Assembly: GCF_028453695.1 (NCBI RefSeq)
Contig: NC_135779.1
Location: 4,960,001 to 5,024,000 of the forward strand
From: Augochlora pura
Taxonomy: Eukaryota > Arthropoda > Insecta > Hymenoptera > Halictidae
DNA length: 64,000 nt
Reading direction: 5' to 3'
Shown here one piece after another: positions 48,701 through 63,020 of this stretch. A model generated the notes under the pieces. It saw only the letters and a program-made list of their open reading frames with translations, had not been told where the DNA came from and ran no database searches. The first letter of the stretch is position 1; each line of letters opens with the position of its first letter. The position numbers were made by a program, and so were the translations under genes.

Positions 48701-51700
48701 GAAAAAAAAAAAAAAAAAAAAATACACACAGACCCGTACAGAAGCGAACGGAAATATAATTGAATGACGAGGAGGAAAACTCGAAATCCCGGCCGGGACC
48801 GATCCTTCGACCGTCACCGATAGTAATCGTTTGCGATCCTGATCGCCGTGATGTAACGAGACAAAAACGAAACGTTCTCTGACATCGCGACGGAGAGGAA
48901 GAAAAAAGAAAAGGGTGGGGGGTGGGATGAAACGTGGTCCGTCTTTGTCCGCGAAAGTCTCGCACGGGGCCGGACAACGGGATAAACCTTTGATTAATCC
49001 TGAATAACAGAGAAAGACAAATTGTACCGATAATCGGAAAAGCAGACCGTAATCCTTTTTATTCGAGCGCCCCGACGCGGCCTGTCTCCCCGTTACATCA
49101 TGCTGGAATCCGGCCCGAAGGCGGGCAGCAAACCGGCCCCGTCTTGCTCGATTATTGTTTTTCAGTTCGGGATCGCGATTACATTACATAGTAAATAGGA
49201 TTACGCCGGCGGAATTCTCGATTCTTTTTTTATCGGGCTGCAGCACAGCACCCTGCCGAGTTTCCTCGGACGTATCACGGTCCCTGCCTCCGCTGTCCTT
49301 ATTTCACGATGGAAAGAGGATTCCGCCGCTGTGCCCGCGTCCCGGAAAATTACTCTACCGATTGACGAATTCTACGGGACGACCTTGTAGTTGAGACAAT
49401 GCCTAGACTCTCATCAGTATCGTTATTATTATTATTATTACTATTGTTATAATTATTATTAGTATTATTATAATTATTACGTTCTTAATACACACAAAAT
49501 ATTTTATGTAATGGTCTTTACTAGGATGCTGTTTATTATTAGATATTGTTCGTTAATTTGTGTTGGACTATTCTAAATCAGTATAGCTATTGTATGTTGT
49601 ATTATTACAGAGATACTCTTCTGAATTTTATATATCGACATCTGTAAAATGATATGCAGAAATGCAATGCCATATAATAGACGACAATGTGAAACGTAAT
49701 AAAAATAATTGTACAATGTTTTTCATTAAATTTGAACACATTTAACCCTCTCGGTTGGGCAGTCTGTTCTGTTGAAGTGACACTATAGAATGGATCATTT
49801 ATAATCATATGCTACATTATATTATTGCATTGTATTGTATTGTATTATATCATATTGCATTCTATTATACTGTGTTGTATTTTATCGTATTGTATTCTAC
49901 TATATTATGCACATTAAATTTATATAATATTATATATCGATTATAGTCGACACCCGTCCACACAGCAAGTCGCGCATATATTACAGTCGCCACACGGAAC
50001 GAAAGGATTCAAATAAATTCTTTCCCGTATCATCAAGTATGATCAACTGTAATCACTGCACAAATCATCCCTCGACAACTCTCTTATATTAAAAATAACC
50101 TAAACGCTAAAGGACATGTTTAAAAAAAAGTGTCACAAGTCGAATCCTAGATCGCTGGTACAATTTTCAGAAATAGGTCACCGAGCAAGGCTAGAAAGAG
50201 ATCGTCGCCGGGTAAAGCAAAGCCGCGCGAAACCGAGCTCGTGTTGAATTTAACAATTACTCAAGAGGGAGAGCCGTGTCGAATCGTGAACGGAGTGAAT
50301 ATTTCTGGGAGGTGCACACAGCGTGGAGTCGCGCACGGTATTGTGCCGGGAGTCGAGGGCCCCGGCGTAGATGACGCTTCCTTAATCGAGAGAAGATGAC
50401 CGCTAGGCCCGAGCGGCACTCCGGATAACGGGACCGTTTCCTGTCGGCAGAAGGGCGCGGATCGGCCGCGATGGTGACGGGGGGGTAATCCGAGTCGGAT
50501 GGGATCTTGTTATCCTTTTTTTTTTCCACCGCGTTGTAGGTGGAGCGCGAGATCGACGCTAAACTTTTGCATCAACATTCGGCCGTGTTTCCTCGTAAAT
50601 CCGTCGCGTCCAGGGGACTTTGAAAACTTCGCAGGGAAATTAAACAAGAGAAAAAAAAGCAAGCGCAGGACTCGCTGACATTAGCCGGACGAACATAACT
50701 CCGGCTAAAAGCTGCCGTTTTAATATCTCCGGCGGGACGTTAACGCGTGATCGCAAATTTCAGTTTACGCCCGTGGCTCGTGCATCACGGGCCGAAAGCC
50801 GACCAAGCGTCGTGTCGCTTTAATTCTCAAGCCGGAGCATCCTTCAGAGACGACTTGGCCGCGCGCCGGACGTTCGATTCGGCGACAGTTCCCTCGATTT
50901 CGGATGAAACGCGCGACGGGACCGCTCGCGAATCAAAGTTCCGGAAACGCAGCGAATAATCTGCTCGGCAAACATCTCCTCCCTTAATCCCATAAAGTCG
51001 GGGGCCCGTACGGTGTGAAATTTATTAGTCGTATAAAATGTACGGGGTAGAGAGAGAGAGAGAGAGAGAGAGGGAGAAGGGAAAGAATGGCGGGACAGAG
51101 ATCACGATAACGCACGAAGCTACAGGGAATTTCCATTAGCGAATTTATCCAGGGGGGGGGGAGGGAGGGGCAGACGGTCGCTTTCGAATTTCCCGTATTG
51201 GAAAACGCTGGACACGCGGATCGAGGAAATTATCGGCCGCGGAGCTGCGCGTAAGATCCTTCCAGGCTCGATCTATCGATCCCGTCGTGCCGGTTGTAAT
51301 CGCGGGGGGGGGGGCTATCGATCCGGCGGCCGATCCGCCGGGATTGTTCGCGGTTACGTCCGCGGTTACCGTGGATCTAGAAGGGGTCGGTGGTCCCCGA
51401 TTAAATGAAGAACGCCGACCAGGAAACGCTGTCGATCGCCGCCGCGATTTATGTATTCTAATCCGCGGAACCTATTAAAAGTACCGCTTCCTTGCGATCA
51501 CGGCCGCGAGGAGTTATTAATTCCGGTCGAGATTGCGGACACCCGTCTACCGGGCAGACCGGGACAATTGATTCGCGGTGAAGTTTCGAGGGGCAGGGGA
51601 GGGGGAGGGGGCCTGAACACGAGCCACGGGATTAAAGGAAAATTCAACGGTGCTGCGCCGCGCTGTAAGAGGAAAATGTGTTATGAGAGAAAACGGAATG

Positions 51701-54700
51701 AAAAGACTTAGAAATTGAACCGCCGCCGCCGCGCGCGCGGCCCGATAGGAATGATAGCCGGGAGTTTGCTGAATATTGGATGATAGCGGGACGGGGGTGT
51801 GGCCGGGTTCGGGGTAGGGAATATTAAATATTTGAACGCTCCGAGTGATCGAGCGTTTGTCCCGCGATAAATGTTCCGATGTTGCAAATTTTATGGTTTT
51901 CGAGGGCCGAGGCGTCCGGGTGCCGGTGTACCCGGAATGATCGACTACTTTAGTTTAGTTGTTTAAGCTGCGGAAACGGAGATGACTGATGCCTGGATTG
52001 GCACAACGATGGTGTCTGTTTTATATGGATTTTTTTTTTTTAAATAAGCTTTTTGCTGGAAGTGGTACATGAGTGGATTTCAATTTTGTGAATCGGTAGA
52101 AATACGATATTGTAGTTTTACCGTGTTATCATTGTGTAAGGATAAAGAATGTGTTAGGAATCAATTTGTATTTACTCGTTTCAGTGTTTGAACGTTTGAA
52201 TTATTGAATTTTTGAGCATTTAAGCTTTTAAATGTTTGAATATTCGAATATCTAAATAATCGAATGTTTGAATAGTTGAAAACATAAATACATGAATATT
52301 CGAACGTTTGAAAGAACTATGAAAGAGTCTCGGTATATCGACAACAAAATATAGACGAGCGATAAAAAGAAAAAAGAAAGAACACAACATATAAATATAC
52401 AGTAGTTTCCTCGATTACTACTCAAACCATCGACTAATAATCAGCCCAGCTAAAATTCGATCGCGTACCAGTTGCAGCCATTAAATATTTAATCCCTCGA
52501 ACACCAAAATTCCTGATTTCGGCAGCAGAACGGGCGAACGGGCTGAACCGTTTAGGCACGCGAACTTCGAAACCTGGACGAGGCCAGAAACCGAAAACCC
52601 GCGAACCCGATCCAAAGTCCGCAAATAAAAATCGGCCGACCGCGCGCGAACGCTAGACAATCCCACAATCCGGAAACAATCGCATCTCACCAGACCCGCC
52701 AAACAGTTGCACGAATTTCCCAAAGGGTTAGGCCCCCGCCCCCCTTCCCCCCTCCCCTTCCCCATCGGTTGGTGATTTAGGAAGATCGTCTGCGGGGCAG
52801 GCGTTAATTCGCGTCGATCGGCCGGCCACGGATCGTTTGCCATCTGAAAGCATCGGTTTCGCGGTTAACGAACCTCTCGGCGTGTAATTGCCATGGCCAA
52901 GCAGGGATCACCGCGCGATTACCATAGTTTTCCCATAAACTAATGCACGGCCGAGAGCGTGTTCGCCAAAATATTTTCTGCGGCGGACGGTGGAGAGAGA
53001 TCGGTGGGACGTACGGCAACCGGCGCGCTTGCGCTTCGCGCGAGAAACCTCGCGAAATTCGATGATCCGTTTTCGCACCGGTCGCACACCTGGGATATCT
53101 GTTTCGACGCCAATGAGGGGGGGACGCACGACGGCTACACCTTTCGTAGCCCGTACCCACGAGGAACTTTCGAAGGTATGTACGAGCCGGGCCGGCGATG
53201 AATGGACACCGGAACAGGTTCTGAATCTTATGCAATGATAAATGAGTGACCCCGCAGCTTCACCTGCACACCTGGACGAGAAACCATGCCCGTCGACCCG
53301 TCCTGTACGAGCACGCCTGTGTATGTAAATGCGCTCGCGCGCGTACCCCGTTCACTGTCCACGCTAACGCATCGTTGAATGGGTCCTCGGCGAAACGAAC
53401 ATCCATGTAAATTAATCGATCAAATAATCGTTTCCGCGAAACTCACGCGGAAACTGACCGCCGCTGTGTGGGAACGATGCCTCCGCTCGTCCCACTTCGA
53501 ACCGATATTTTTTCGCTCGTTCATTAACCAGTATCCCTGGAATTTCATAATGTCTTGTTAACTTTCATAACCGCCGAAGACGCTCGAAACGGAATCTCTG
53601 CGCCGCAAAATATTACCGAATAATCGCATTTTAATCGGCCATACCGCCGCACATATTCCGTCAATTTCTTTTTTGGCAGCTTCGCGGCTTGCGTCTCTCG
53701 TTTAATGGCCCCGGTCCGATCGGAGATAAGACAAACATTTTATCGGGCACGCATCGATCCGTCGCAAAAATACCGATCTTTCATCGAGCAATTGGTAATA
53801 GCGATTCAACCTACTTGCAGATCGAACAAAAATTTCTTAAAACCCGCGCCCGATCGAAAAAACATTGAAAATATACCGCGCATCGTTTCTCGTCGTTCCA
53901 ATCGATCGATATTCATTCGCCGAGCATCGAGCTCTATATCTCGTCGCGTTCGCAAATTTCTAAAAAGATATCCGATCGTTCCAGTTTCTTCGTTTTCGAG
54001 GCGCGCGAACGTTTCGCAGACGCGGCGCGGGCACAATGGACTTCGACGCGGAAAAAAAAAAACAAAGTTGATTCTCCGTCAAACTGTCAAGTTCTCTGTT
54101 CCGAGCAATTCAGGCCCGTAAACCAGATCACGGCGGCATGGTTTTTCCAAATTCGCAATTTTTCCATCGATCCCGCCGGCAACACCGAAGAGCGCCATTG
54201 TTTCGCGCAACGTTTTATTCGAATAATTTTCGGATAAGCATTTCATGGAGGGTCGTCGAAACGTGCGTTTTACAAGATAATTCGATAACGCGCGCGCGCG
54301 CGAGCGTCGAGTACAACGTTTCGATTTTCATCGGACCAATCGGACGATTCTCAAAAAAATAACAACGATAACAGTGGCTAACAATTAATAAACCGAGAGC
54401 GAAATATAACGGCAGCGCGCGAGCCCGGATTAATTAAACTTCATCGATTCCCTTTCTTCGACGCGCGAGCCGGTCTCCACGCACGCACCGTGTTTCGTAC
54501 ATCTTTAATTAATAAAGAGGAGGAGCCCGTTGCGTCGCTTCAAACAAAATTATCAACGTTATGCGGTAACCGCTGATCAAATTGTCGCGTGATCCGCGTT
54601 CGATAATTTCTTCGATTAACAAATCATACAATGTATGCATGTGACTTCGACCGGCTGACAAAGAATTTATCGTTATGCTTGTCATCGTTCCAAGCAGCGG

Positions 54701-57700
54701 CAAACGTAACTCTTATCAGACGTCGAATGTTCAAGCTTAATCTACAATGTCACATCAGAGGTAATTCACAATCGTTAAGGATCGAATGAATTTTAATTTT
54801 AATTACTTCATAGTGAACTAGTTTCTCTACCATCTCAACAAAAAAATTCATGTCGTCGAGCTTTAAAAATTTTACACTGCCTGCAAAATTGTCCGAATAC
54901 TTTTTTTCTTCGCCAACTGTTAGTAGATCCGAAATCGTCATTAATCGCGATCGCTCGCTTCGTTTACATTTCCCGGGGCACCCGTTAAAACCGCGGTGAA
55001 ATCCGCGGCTTGATAGCGCGCGGCGGCGTCTATTAAGCTTTACAATTCATTCGTCACGGTTCCGATGGCCCCGTTCGCCTATCCACGGGATCCCATTCCG
55101 AAGAACACCGTCCCTGCCTGTAGTTTTTCACGCGCTGCCGAATATTTATCGCGCGAAACAGCGCCGCGGCGCCGACGGCGCGGCCGCGACGATAGCACCG
55201 GCGCGCAATATTTTCATCTTTGCGAGTCCCGCCGCGTGTCAGCGTCGCGACGGCCAACGCGCGCTGTCCGAACGCATTTTCGCGGCTGAGTTACGACGGT
55301 TCGTTTATTATAAATAGAGGCGGGAGAGACGGTATCGAGCAGGCCGTGGGACGCGTTAATTTCCCGCGGCGTAACCGGCGCCGAGAAACGTGGAGCGGAG
55401 AGGCTGCCCGGCTCGCGCGAATTTCGGCGCTGAAAAGGGCGCGAATTAAACGGATACTGTGATGGAAATAGGAATAGTCGCGCGAAAGTTCCAGGACCGG
55501 GCAACGCGAAAGGAGCCCGGGACGGCGAGAAATTGAAAAGAGCCGAGGGTTCTCGTTCGCGCGAGGCGGAACATGATTTCGAATGTGTCCCCCGAGCGCT
55601 GCCGAAGACGCACCGGTATTCGATTTTATTACGGTGGATTCTTCGATCGTGTCGATAACGAGTAAACCGATTCGTTTCCCGTCCATACCTTTTCTTTTAA
55701 ATCGGGAAATCGAGGACGTGCGAACCGCTGGACGAAAACGTGTGAATTTATTTAAAGAAATTTATACAATCTCAATTGAAATATTTAAATATGACAATAG
55801 GAGGTTATAAAAAAATTGAGGTTATACAAATTTCTTTTTTAAGACCATAGACATTCTCTCAAACTGTTAACAAAAGAGAATTATTTCTGCTTTTATTTCT
55901 ATCTACGATAATATCACTATAATCGAATAAAAAATATTAAAAAGAGATTTAAATGGTTAGTAAATTTTATTCGCAATAATTTCAATTATATTAAGAACTC
56001 TTTCCTTAACTTAAAAATTGTATTTAACAATTTTTATTTAATATTAGCATTAGACTTCGAGGTATTACAAATAAAAGTCCGTCGTCGTGCGCCGTGCAGA
56101 ATTTCGTGTAAATCAATGAAACGAAAACGGAAACGTTTTAATTTCCCGCGAGTAGCCGTCGCATAGGTTCGCGGCATTTGTTAGTTAATTACGTTCTTCA
56201 ATATTGATTAATACGATGCCGCATATTATCAGGTCATTATCATGAAATTAATCACCGTTCCATACATACTGCGCGGCGCAAATACATTTATGCAATAATT
56301 GAATATTAAATTCCTAGCCGGAATAATTACGGAGGATTATGTCTTGCCAACGTATTTTCGACTGCGCCCGGCGAGAGGCGTGCAGCCATCTCCCCGATTC
56401 GCGGAGATCGTTAACCTTTAATTAAGATCGAAATTGGCCGATCGTCCGCGCGGGCGCGCAACTTCGAATTAATTTATTATATAAACCGCGGTTACAGGCG
56501 ATTCGTAATATTTTAACTTTGAAGCGGGCTCGGTTAAGGCCTGCTGCCTGTTTTCAATTTTAATTCCAGTACCTCCATTAACATCGCTCTATTTTCGCCG
56601 CGCGCGCTCTCCCCGTGAAAATGACGGCATAAATCATGCATCGCCGGGACGAATTTCTCTTCTTTTTCTCGAAAAGAGAGAAAAATTCTTCCGTTTTATT
56701 TTCTTCTTCTTTTTTTTCTTTTTTGTTGCGCGCGCTCCATTCCCCCGTTTTCGAATTATTCATGTCAATTTTCATCTGGCCGGATTCTATTCGCTCTTGT
56801 AAACCATTCCCGCGGGCCGTCGACTAAATAAACAGCGACTTGTAATGCAAGCCAACCCCTTACTTTTAACCTCGCTTTTCGGCCTCCCGCGAACCGCGCC
56901 GTTTCAACGTTGTCTCGTTCGCAGACCCCCCGTTCCGTCTCGTTTCACCCGTTAAAAGCCGCAACGAAATCAATGAATCGTAAATCTCGCAACACTTTCC
57001 GCTTCTCCGTTTCCTCGCGATCCGCCGCGTTACGCGGCGTACCCGGCCGGGCTTTAATTCGAGCGTGTAACTCGCGCTGGTCCGCGACGCGCGAAACCTC
57101 TTTCAGGGATTCGTAAAACACGATCGCGTGCCACCGAAAACACATTTTCCATTTCGCCGTATTTCGCCGGCTGCAACATATCGTTGCGCGCGTATTTCCA
57201 ACGTAAACATGTAAAACATGCATGCGAGAATATGTTTTTGGAATCGACGAACACGAATGCGAGCTGTCCGGATCGCATTGGTATATTTTCTAAAAAAAAT
57301 ATGCATCCGCGTAAACGCTCGGGATATAGTAATCGACGAGGAGAATGGTTGAAGGAAAGAGGACGTAGGATTTCGAAGGCTGTGGTACAATTATCGAAGT
57401 GGTTAATTTGAAGAAGATCTCGCGCGTTTCCCGCGTCCCACGGATGAATGCAATCTCAATGAAAGAGACTGAATGAATAAAATGCTGTAACCGTCGGCCG
57501 GAGGACCGTTAGCGAGACGAACGATACAGATGGATGCGCGAAACGCGTCTGCATTCTTGCCCACGCTTGGAACAATAATAAATAAATAAAGAGCCGCGGA
57601 ACGGCTTCGCGTGGCTCGCGAGGCGCGTTGAACCCGTCGCGCTATCTCCGCGGCCGACAGCCAGCCGGCCACGATTTGTAAACTGAATTATTCATGCACC

Positions 57701-58178
57701 GAATAATTAGGCGTTTTATGCCTGTCGCGACTGCGAGCGCGCGCGAATTGAAACGCGCGCGCGCGCGGTAATCGCCTGCGAGCGGGCCGCGGCGGGTCCC
57801 CGTGAATCGTTTTCTCCGCGGACGAGCGCGGCCCGCGTGTAAACGCTGCACCGGGGGGATCGCAGAACTTCGGGACGGCGCGCGCTGGAACGTGGAATAA
57901 CGCCGGGAACGGTGGTAGCGGAAAGGCGATCTCCTCTTTTTTCTACAATTTCACGCCGGACTTCGATAATTTCGGTCGAATGCGAGGTAATTGGCAGAAA
58001 AAGGAATTCCGCATAATTTATTCCCGGGAACGGCGGAAAATTTCGCCGGGATATATTCGCGCCGTGCCCGAGGGCCATCATGAAAATCCGAATTTACATA
58101 GGATTAATATTCAAATGCCTCCGCCGCCAACAAAAAAATATACCGAAAGGTAATTTATTATTCTAAATGCGTTTCGGC

Positions 58179-58678
58179 NNNNNNNNNNNNNNNNNNNNNN
58201 NNNNNNNNNNNNNNNNNNNNNNNNNNNNNNNNNNNNNNNNNNNNNNNNNNNNNNNNNNNNNNNNNNNNNNNNNNNNNNNNNNNNNNNNNNNNNNNNNNNN
58301 NNNNNNNNNNNNNNNNNNNNNNNNNNNNNNNNNNNNNNNNNNNNNNNNNNNNNNNNNNNNNNNNNNNNNNNNNNNNNNNNNNNNNNNNNNNNNNNNNNNN
58401 NNNNNNNNNNNNNNNNNNNNNNNNNNNNNNNNNNNNNNNNNNNNNNNNNNNNNNNNNNNNNNNNNNNNNNNNNNNNNNNNNNNNNNNNNNNNNNNNNNNN
58501 NNNNNNNNNNNNNNNNNNNNNNNNNNNNNNNNNNNNNNNNNNNNNNNNNNNNNNNNNNNNNNNNNNNNNNNNNNNNNNNNNNNNNNNNNNNNNNNNNNNN
58601 NNNNNNNNNNNNNNNNNNNNNNNNNNNNNNNNNNNNNNNNNNNNNNNNNNNNNNNNNNNNNNNNNNNNNNNNNNNNNN
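58179..58678. other. Assembly gap (500 N)
   Basis: Exactly 500 undetermined bases, the conventional length for a scaffold gap of unknown size. Any frame crossing it is meaningless, and an upstream exon could be hidden in it. Confidence 0.99.
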
Positions 58679-60248
58679 CCCCGACCCCGACCCTTCAGGA
58701 CTGTGCGCGCCCGGGTATCGATATTGCCGGCACGTATTATATCGCGATACGTGAGCCAAAAATTTACGCGAACCCCGCGTCGCCGAATCGAGGCTTCGCC
58801 CCAAATGTTTGGGGAGCAATGGATAGGGGTGGAGAGAGAGAGAGAGAGAGAGAGAGGGGGAAAGAAAAGAGTCGGCGGTGAAATCGTTTATTTCGACCGT
58901 GCCCGACCAGTGGATCGCCGATGCTTGTGTAAATTTGCGCTTTTTCGGGTGCCTCGCTTTTTTTCGATAACCGAAACGAAACCCTCTCTCCATCTCTCTC
59001 TCTCTATCTCTGTCTAGTACCGTGGATTTTAATTGGTCGATGCTGCAACCGGTGATTTACTAATTTCATCGGATTTGTTGCTATCATTTACGATTAACCG
59101 TGGATGGTATTAGAAGACCGAGATAAATCGTGCGCGAGAAAGTCAATACTATTTCGTCTCTATTTGAGCTCTATTTTTTATACAGTGCTGTTGAATAACA
59201 GTTCAGATAAAAGAATAAAATATAGGAAATTTTTAAACGAATATTATTGGAATAAAAGTACATGCTTGATCCTCTGCTATTGTATTAATATTATGTGTAT
59301 AGCTGTTATACTGGTTGCGATTAATTTCCCTTGAACGATGGGTAGTATATAATATATAATTAAATATGGAAAACTAAGTTCATCGATTCCTTTCTAAAAT
59401 TTAGATACATATAACACTAGGATATGCTTTAATTTTATATATAAATAAAAAATAAGTAACTAGCTCTGCTGGCTGTGGATAGACATACGACTGCGAGGGG
59501 TTAAAAAATCCTGGACTTTTGCCGACCCACCCTTAAGCATTTCAATCTTAATAATTATTTCATAATTTTTTCGAATATTATCCGATACATCCCAGATTAT
59601 TATTTATACGTGTTAGGCACAGCCCGCGAATTTATCCGAAAATATAAATCGAGAGCTTCGCTTCACAACGCCGTGTCCCCCCCCACCCTGATTTACAATA
59701 TCCACCCCGACGCATTCTGGCTACATAAATTCCAATGGGGCAGACTCCGTCGGCATTTGCAAATTTCGTTTGATCGTAAAGTAGCCCAGTTTGTCGATCG
59801 ACTCCTCTGCTCTGACTTACCGCTTTCTGATAAGGTCTACGACGACGGAAAATTTATACAGTTAGCATCGAAGTTTCGGAAACTGATATTAAGTCCCTCC
59901 GAGCCACGAACATTGCAGATTCTCCTGATAATTTCTGCATAGATACACGTATTACTCGCGTAATGCACAGTATCAAACGACTCTCTCTCTCTTCCTTCCT
60001 CTCTCGCTTCGTCCATCTCTATCCTGTCAAAACTGAAAACTTTCAGAGCGACGCTGACACGCAGACCGGAGATCGCCGAGTATTATTTCGCGGTATCCGC
60101 GCAGACACAAAGGATTGCCGAGCTGCATGAAGCTGGAATCGCTGAAAGATATACAGTCGGTTCCATAAGTATTCGTACCCTCGTTGCTTGTAAGAGAAAT
60201 CTGTTGAAATCGAGGGACGCGTGTAAGATTTCGCAATATATATAGCCT

Positions 60249-60452
60249 ATAAATTAGTCTCGTGTTTATTAAATAAACATTTGCCTTGTTTCAACATATT
60301 TACCCCCAATTTTTATCCTATTTAACTGAAACCTAATTTCTAATATATATGTAATATATATATATTAAAAATTAGTCTCATGTTTATTAAATAAAAATTT
60401 TCCTTATTTCAACATATTTATCTCAATTTTTATCCAATTTGACTAAAAAATA
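60249..60452. repeat. Diverged two-copy direct repeat
   Basis: Two copies of about 90 bases (starting about 60249 and 60365) sharing attagtct(c)gtgtttatta, then aaata, caacatatttaycyc and aatttttatcc. They are separated by an AT spacer with ATATATGTAATATATATATAT. Confidence 0.75.
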
Positions 60453-61107
60453 ATTTTATAAATTTAAAATATTTTTTTTATTTAGAGAGAGAGAGAGAGA
60501 GAGAGGAGCATAGAGGGGGAGGAACAGAGGCAGAGAGAAGGATAGAGAGGTAGAAACGTTCGCGTGCGACTGAATGTGCAACTAATTGTTACGGAGTCGA
60601 CGCATTGTGCGCCGTTTAAAGGCGATACCGTGATGCGTCGCGGCGTATCAGAATTAATTCGTACGTACACCCGAGTTTCGAACGATCCTCCGCGTTTGAT
60701 TCGTTGATATCTGCTACCCGCCCGACACGATCGAAACTTCCGGGATTGATTCAGCGCGCGCGCGCCGGCTCTGCCGCGGATCAGAGTTTCGATGCGTGAA
60801 AAATCCCTGATGTCTCGATTCCGAGAGGGGGGAGCGGGGGAAACGGAAGCCTTCTCGCGGCAACGCTACATTTTCCCACGTTGATCCGCAGATTTCGAGG
60901 TTTAACGTTACGGTCAACGAGGATCCGCTCGAATAATTCAAAAAAAAAACTCGGGCGAAATGGATATACGGGGACGCGGTCCGAACGTCGCTTTTCTAAT
61001 AAATAGAGCTTATAACGGAGCTACACGCCGGATTTAAAGTCCGCCTGCCCTGCGAACGATCGATGGATCCATGGTTAACACTTCGCCGATCGGTCACTCG
61101 ACGTTTT

Positions 61108-61440
61108 TATGGTTATTTCGTTTATTTTACTCGTCGTAGAGAGTGTCTGATATTTACGAGAGTATATTTAGATAGTAGATTATTTCATTTATTTTATTGA
61201 TCGCGAAAGGTATCTAATATTTAATAGAATATATAATTGTACTTCGATAAGAGATAGTAGGTTATTTTATTTATTTCATTTATTTTATTGATCGCGAAAG
61301 GTATCTAATATTTAATAGAATATATAATTGTACTTCGATAAGAGATAGTGGGTTATTTTATTTATTTCATTTATTTTATTGATCGTGATAGGTATCTAAT
61401 ATTTAAAAGAATATTTAATAATGCTTCAGTAATAGATAGA
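61108..61440. repeat. 91-bp tandem repeat, three to four copies
   Basis: The block gatcgcgaaaggtatctaat recurs at 61199 and 61290 and, with two changes, at 61381, exactly 91 bases apart each time. The first two full units are nearly identical, the last is diverged, and a degenerate fourth copy precedes them from about 61108. The array is noncoding and AT-rich. Confidence 0.9.
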
Positions 61441-62387
61441 AAATTATTGGTTGCCATGACCACCCTTTCACAAGCTAGTAATCGAAGTATCAAGCCGATT
61501 TATAGGTCAGTAAAGTATTAATTTTTACGCTTTTATTGTCTCAGCTGTATCGCTGTCGAAATTCGATTCCGCGCACCTGGCATCCCTGGCTCGTCTTAAT
61601 TATTCTTCGCAGCTCTGCCCACAAATTTTTCTCAAACCCCGCCCACAAATTCTCATTAGATCCACCCGGTAATTTCTTCACGGTTGTTGCCACTAATTTC
61701 TCTGGACTTCCCTCACCAACGCACAGAGCCTTCGTTAATTCCTTCGAAAAATTCTCACCGGACCTACAATTTTTTCTCTTGGCTCCACCCACCGCCTCGT
61801 GCACCTTCATCTCGCAAATTCTCATTAGATCCTCCCAATAACGTCCGACGCTGCTGCCACACACAATCCTCTCTCTCGGCTCCTCCCGCCGACACCGGAA
61901 TACTTGGAATTCCCAAAAATTCTGAGGAGATCGTTTAAATAATTTTCTCCAGCTGCTCCCACAATTTTCTCTCTTCGCTGCCTACTGGGTCTTATGCATC
62001 GAACTTAGAAGTGTGCGTTTGCTGCACAGATGATTTTGAGCTGCGTAACGATGTCTACATATTTGAATATAATTATATAGTCAAATTGTCTTCTGTTGTT
62101 AAAATATTTTATGTCTTTTGGAAAATCTTAAATAGCGATTTTTCCAGGGATAAAAACTGTTGAGGAAAAATATTTCTCTTATTGTGTAAATTATTTGGCA
62201 TGTTCTAAATTATTAATTTGTGAGTGGCATTTAGTTGTGATATTCGGAAATATTATCAGACGATTTCCTATTTTGTTCACTAATTGATAAGAAAGGCAAA
62301 GCAAAATACACGCCGTCGGTTATAAATAATTTTAACCGATATGTATAAAATGATATTAAATTGTCAAACGCGTTTAATATGTAGATA

Positions 62388-62588
62388 TTAACCCTTTGCG
62401 CTCGAGTGGCGACTCCGAAGCACCACTAGAAATAGTTATCTCGCTTTTGAAAACCGTTTCCTCATTGGCAAATTAATTTATATGAATTACAGGCATCGAT
62501 TTTACTAAATCAAATAAAATGGAAATACTGTAGGTCGAAAAAGCTATTTCAAATTTAGAAATAAAATGGCTTCGAGTTCAAAGGGTTC
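62388..62588. mobile_element. TTAA-flanked MITE, copy 5
   Basis: The left end is ttaaccctttgcgctcgagt, followed by ggcgactccgaagcacc. The right end, cttcgagttcaaagggttc, is the inverted counterpart (11 of about 16 bases pair), but the flanking TTAA has decayed to ttca. The length is about 200 bases. Its right half is repeated downstream. Confidence 0.65.
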
Positions 62589-63020
62589 AAATATCAAGAT
62601 ATTGAGATATCGGGATATTATGATATCAAGATATTAGGATATTAAGACATGAAGAAATTAAAATATCAAGATATTAAAATATTAAGGTATATGAATTTCC
62701 ACATTAAGAAATTCTAAAAAATAAAATACTAAATCAAATAAAATGGAAATACAGTATATCAAAAAAGCTATTTTGAATTGAGAAATAAAATGGCTTCGAG
62801 TTCAAAGGGTGCAAATATCAAGATATTGAGATATCGGGATATTAAGATATTAAAATATTAAGGTATATGAATTTCCACATTAAGAAATTCTAAAAAATAA
62901 AATACTAAATCAAATAAAATGGAAATACAGTATATCAAAAAAGCTATTTTGAATTTAGAAATAAAATGGCTTCGAATGCAAAGGACTAAGATATCAAGAT
63001 ATTAAGATATCAAGACATAT
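62503..63020. repeat. Tandem amplification of the right half of the MITE
   Basis: The segment from actaaatcaaataaaatgg through the element's right terminus (tggcttcgagttcaaagg) and an ATATCAAGATATT-rich tail occurs three times, starting about 62504, 62728 and 62904 (spacing 224 then 176). The last two copies are almost identical; the first is most diverged. Confidence 0.85.

Larger units (their letters stand above)
35649..58178. other. 22 kb with no gene I can support
   Basis: The upstream exon(s) of the tenectin-like gene should lie here or beyond, but no exon with a signal peptide and a phase 1 end was identified on the minus strand. The region alternates CpG-rich blocks with many chance frames (36.3-38.1, 43.0-46.4, 47.4-49.3, 50.3-51.9, 52.5-57.9 kb) and AT-rich stretches. 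It has a (TA)n tract at 39639-39668, a (GA)n tract at 51049-51072, an ATT/TTGTA-rich region (49.4-49.9 kb) and a TTTGAATA-like region (52.18-52.32 kb). A single TTAACCC-type end lies at about 49743. Confidence 0.5.
58679..62387. other. No gene seen: repeats and AT-rich DNA
   Basis: Holds (GA)n tracts at 58832-58856 and 60484-60505, a two-copy repeat near 60.25-60.45 kb, the 91-bp array near 61.1-61.4 kb, and a C-rich degenerate repeat at about 61610-61975, where phrases such as caaattctcattagatcc recur. A frame at 59610-59942 (110 residues) has mixed composition but no motif I recognise and no splice support. Confidence 0.5.

Noticed and set aside
59610..59942. 110-residue plus-strand frame with mixed composition
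   Set aside because: No motif recognised, no splice sites or signal, surrounded by repeats. Kept only as a remark.
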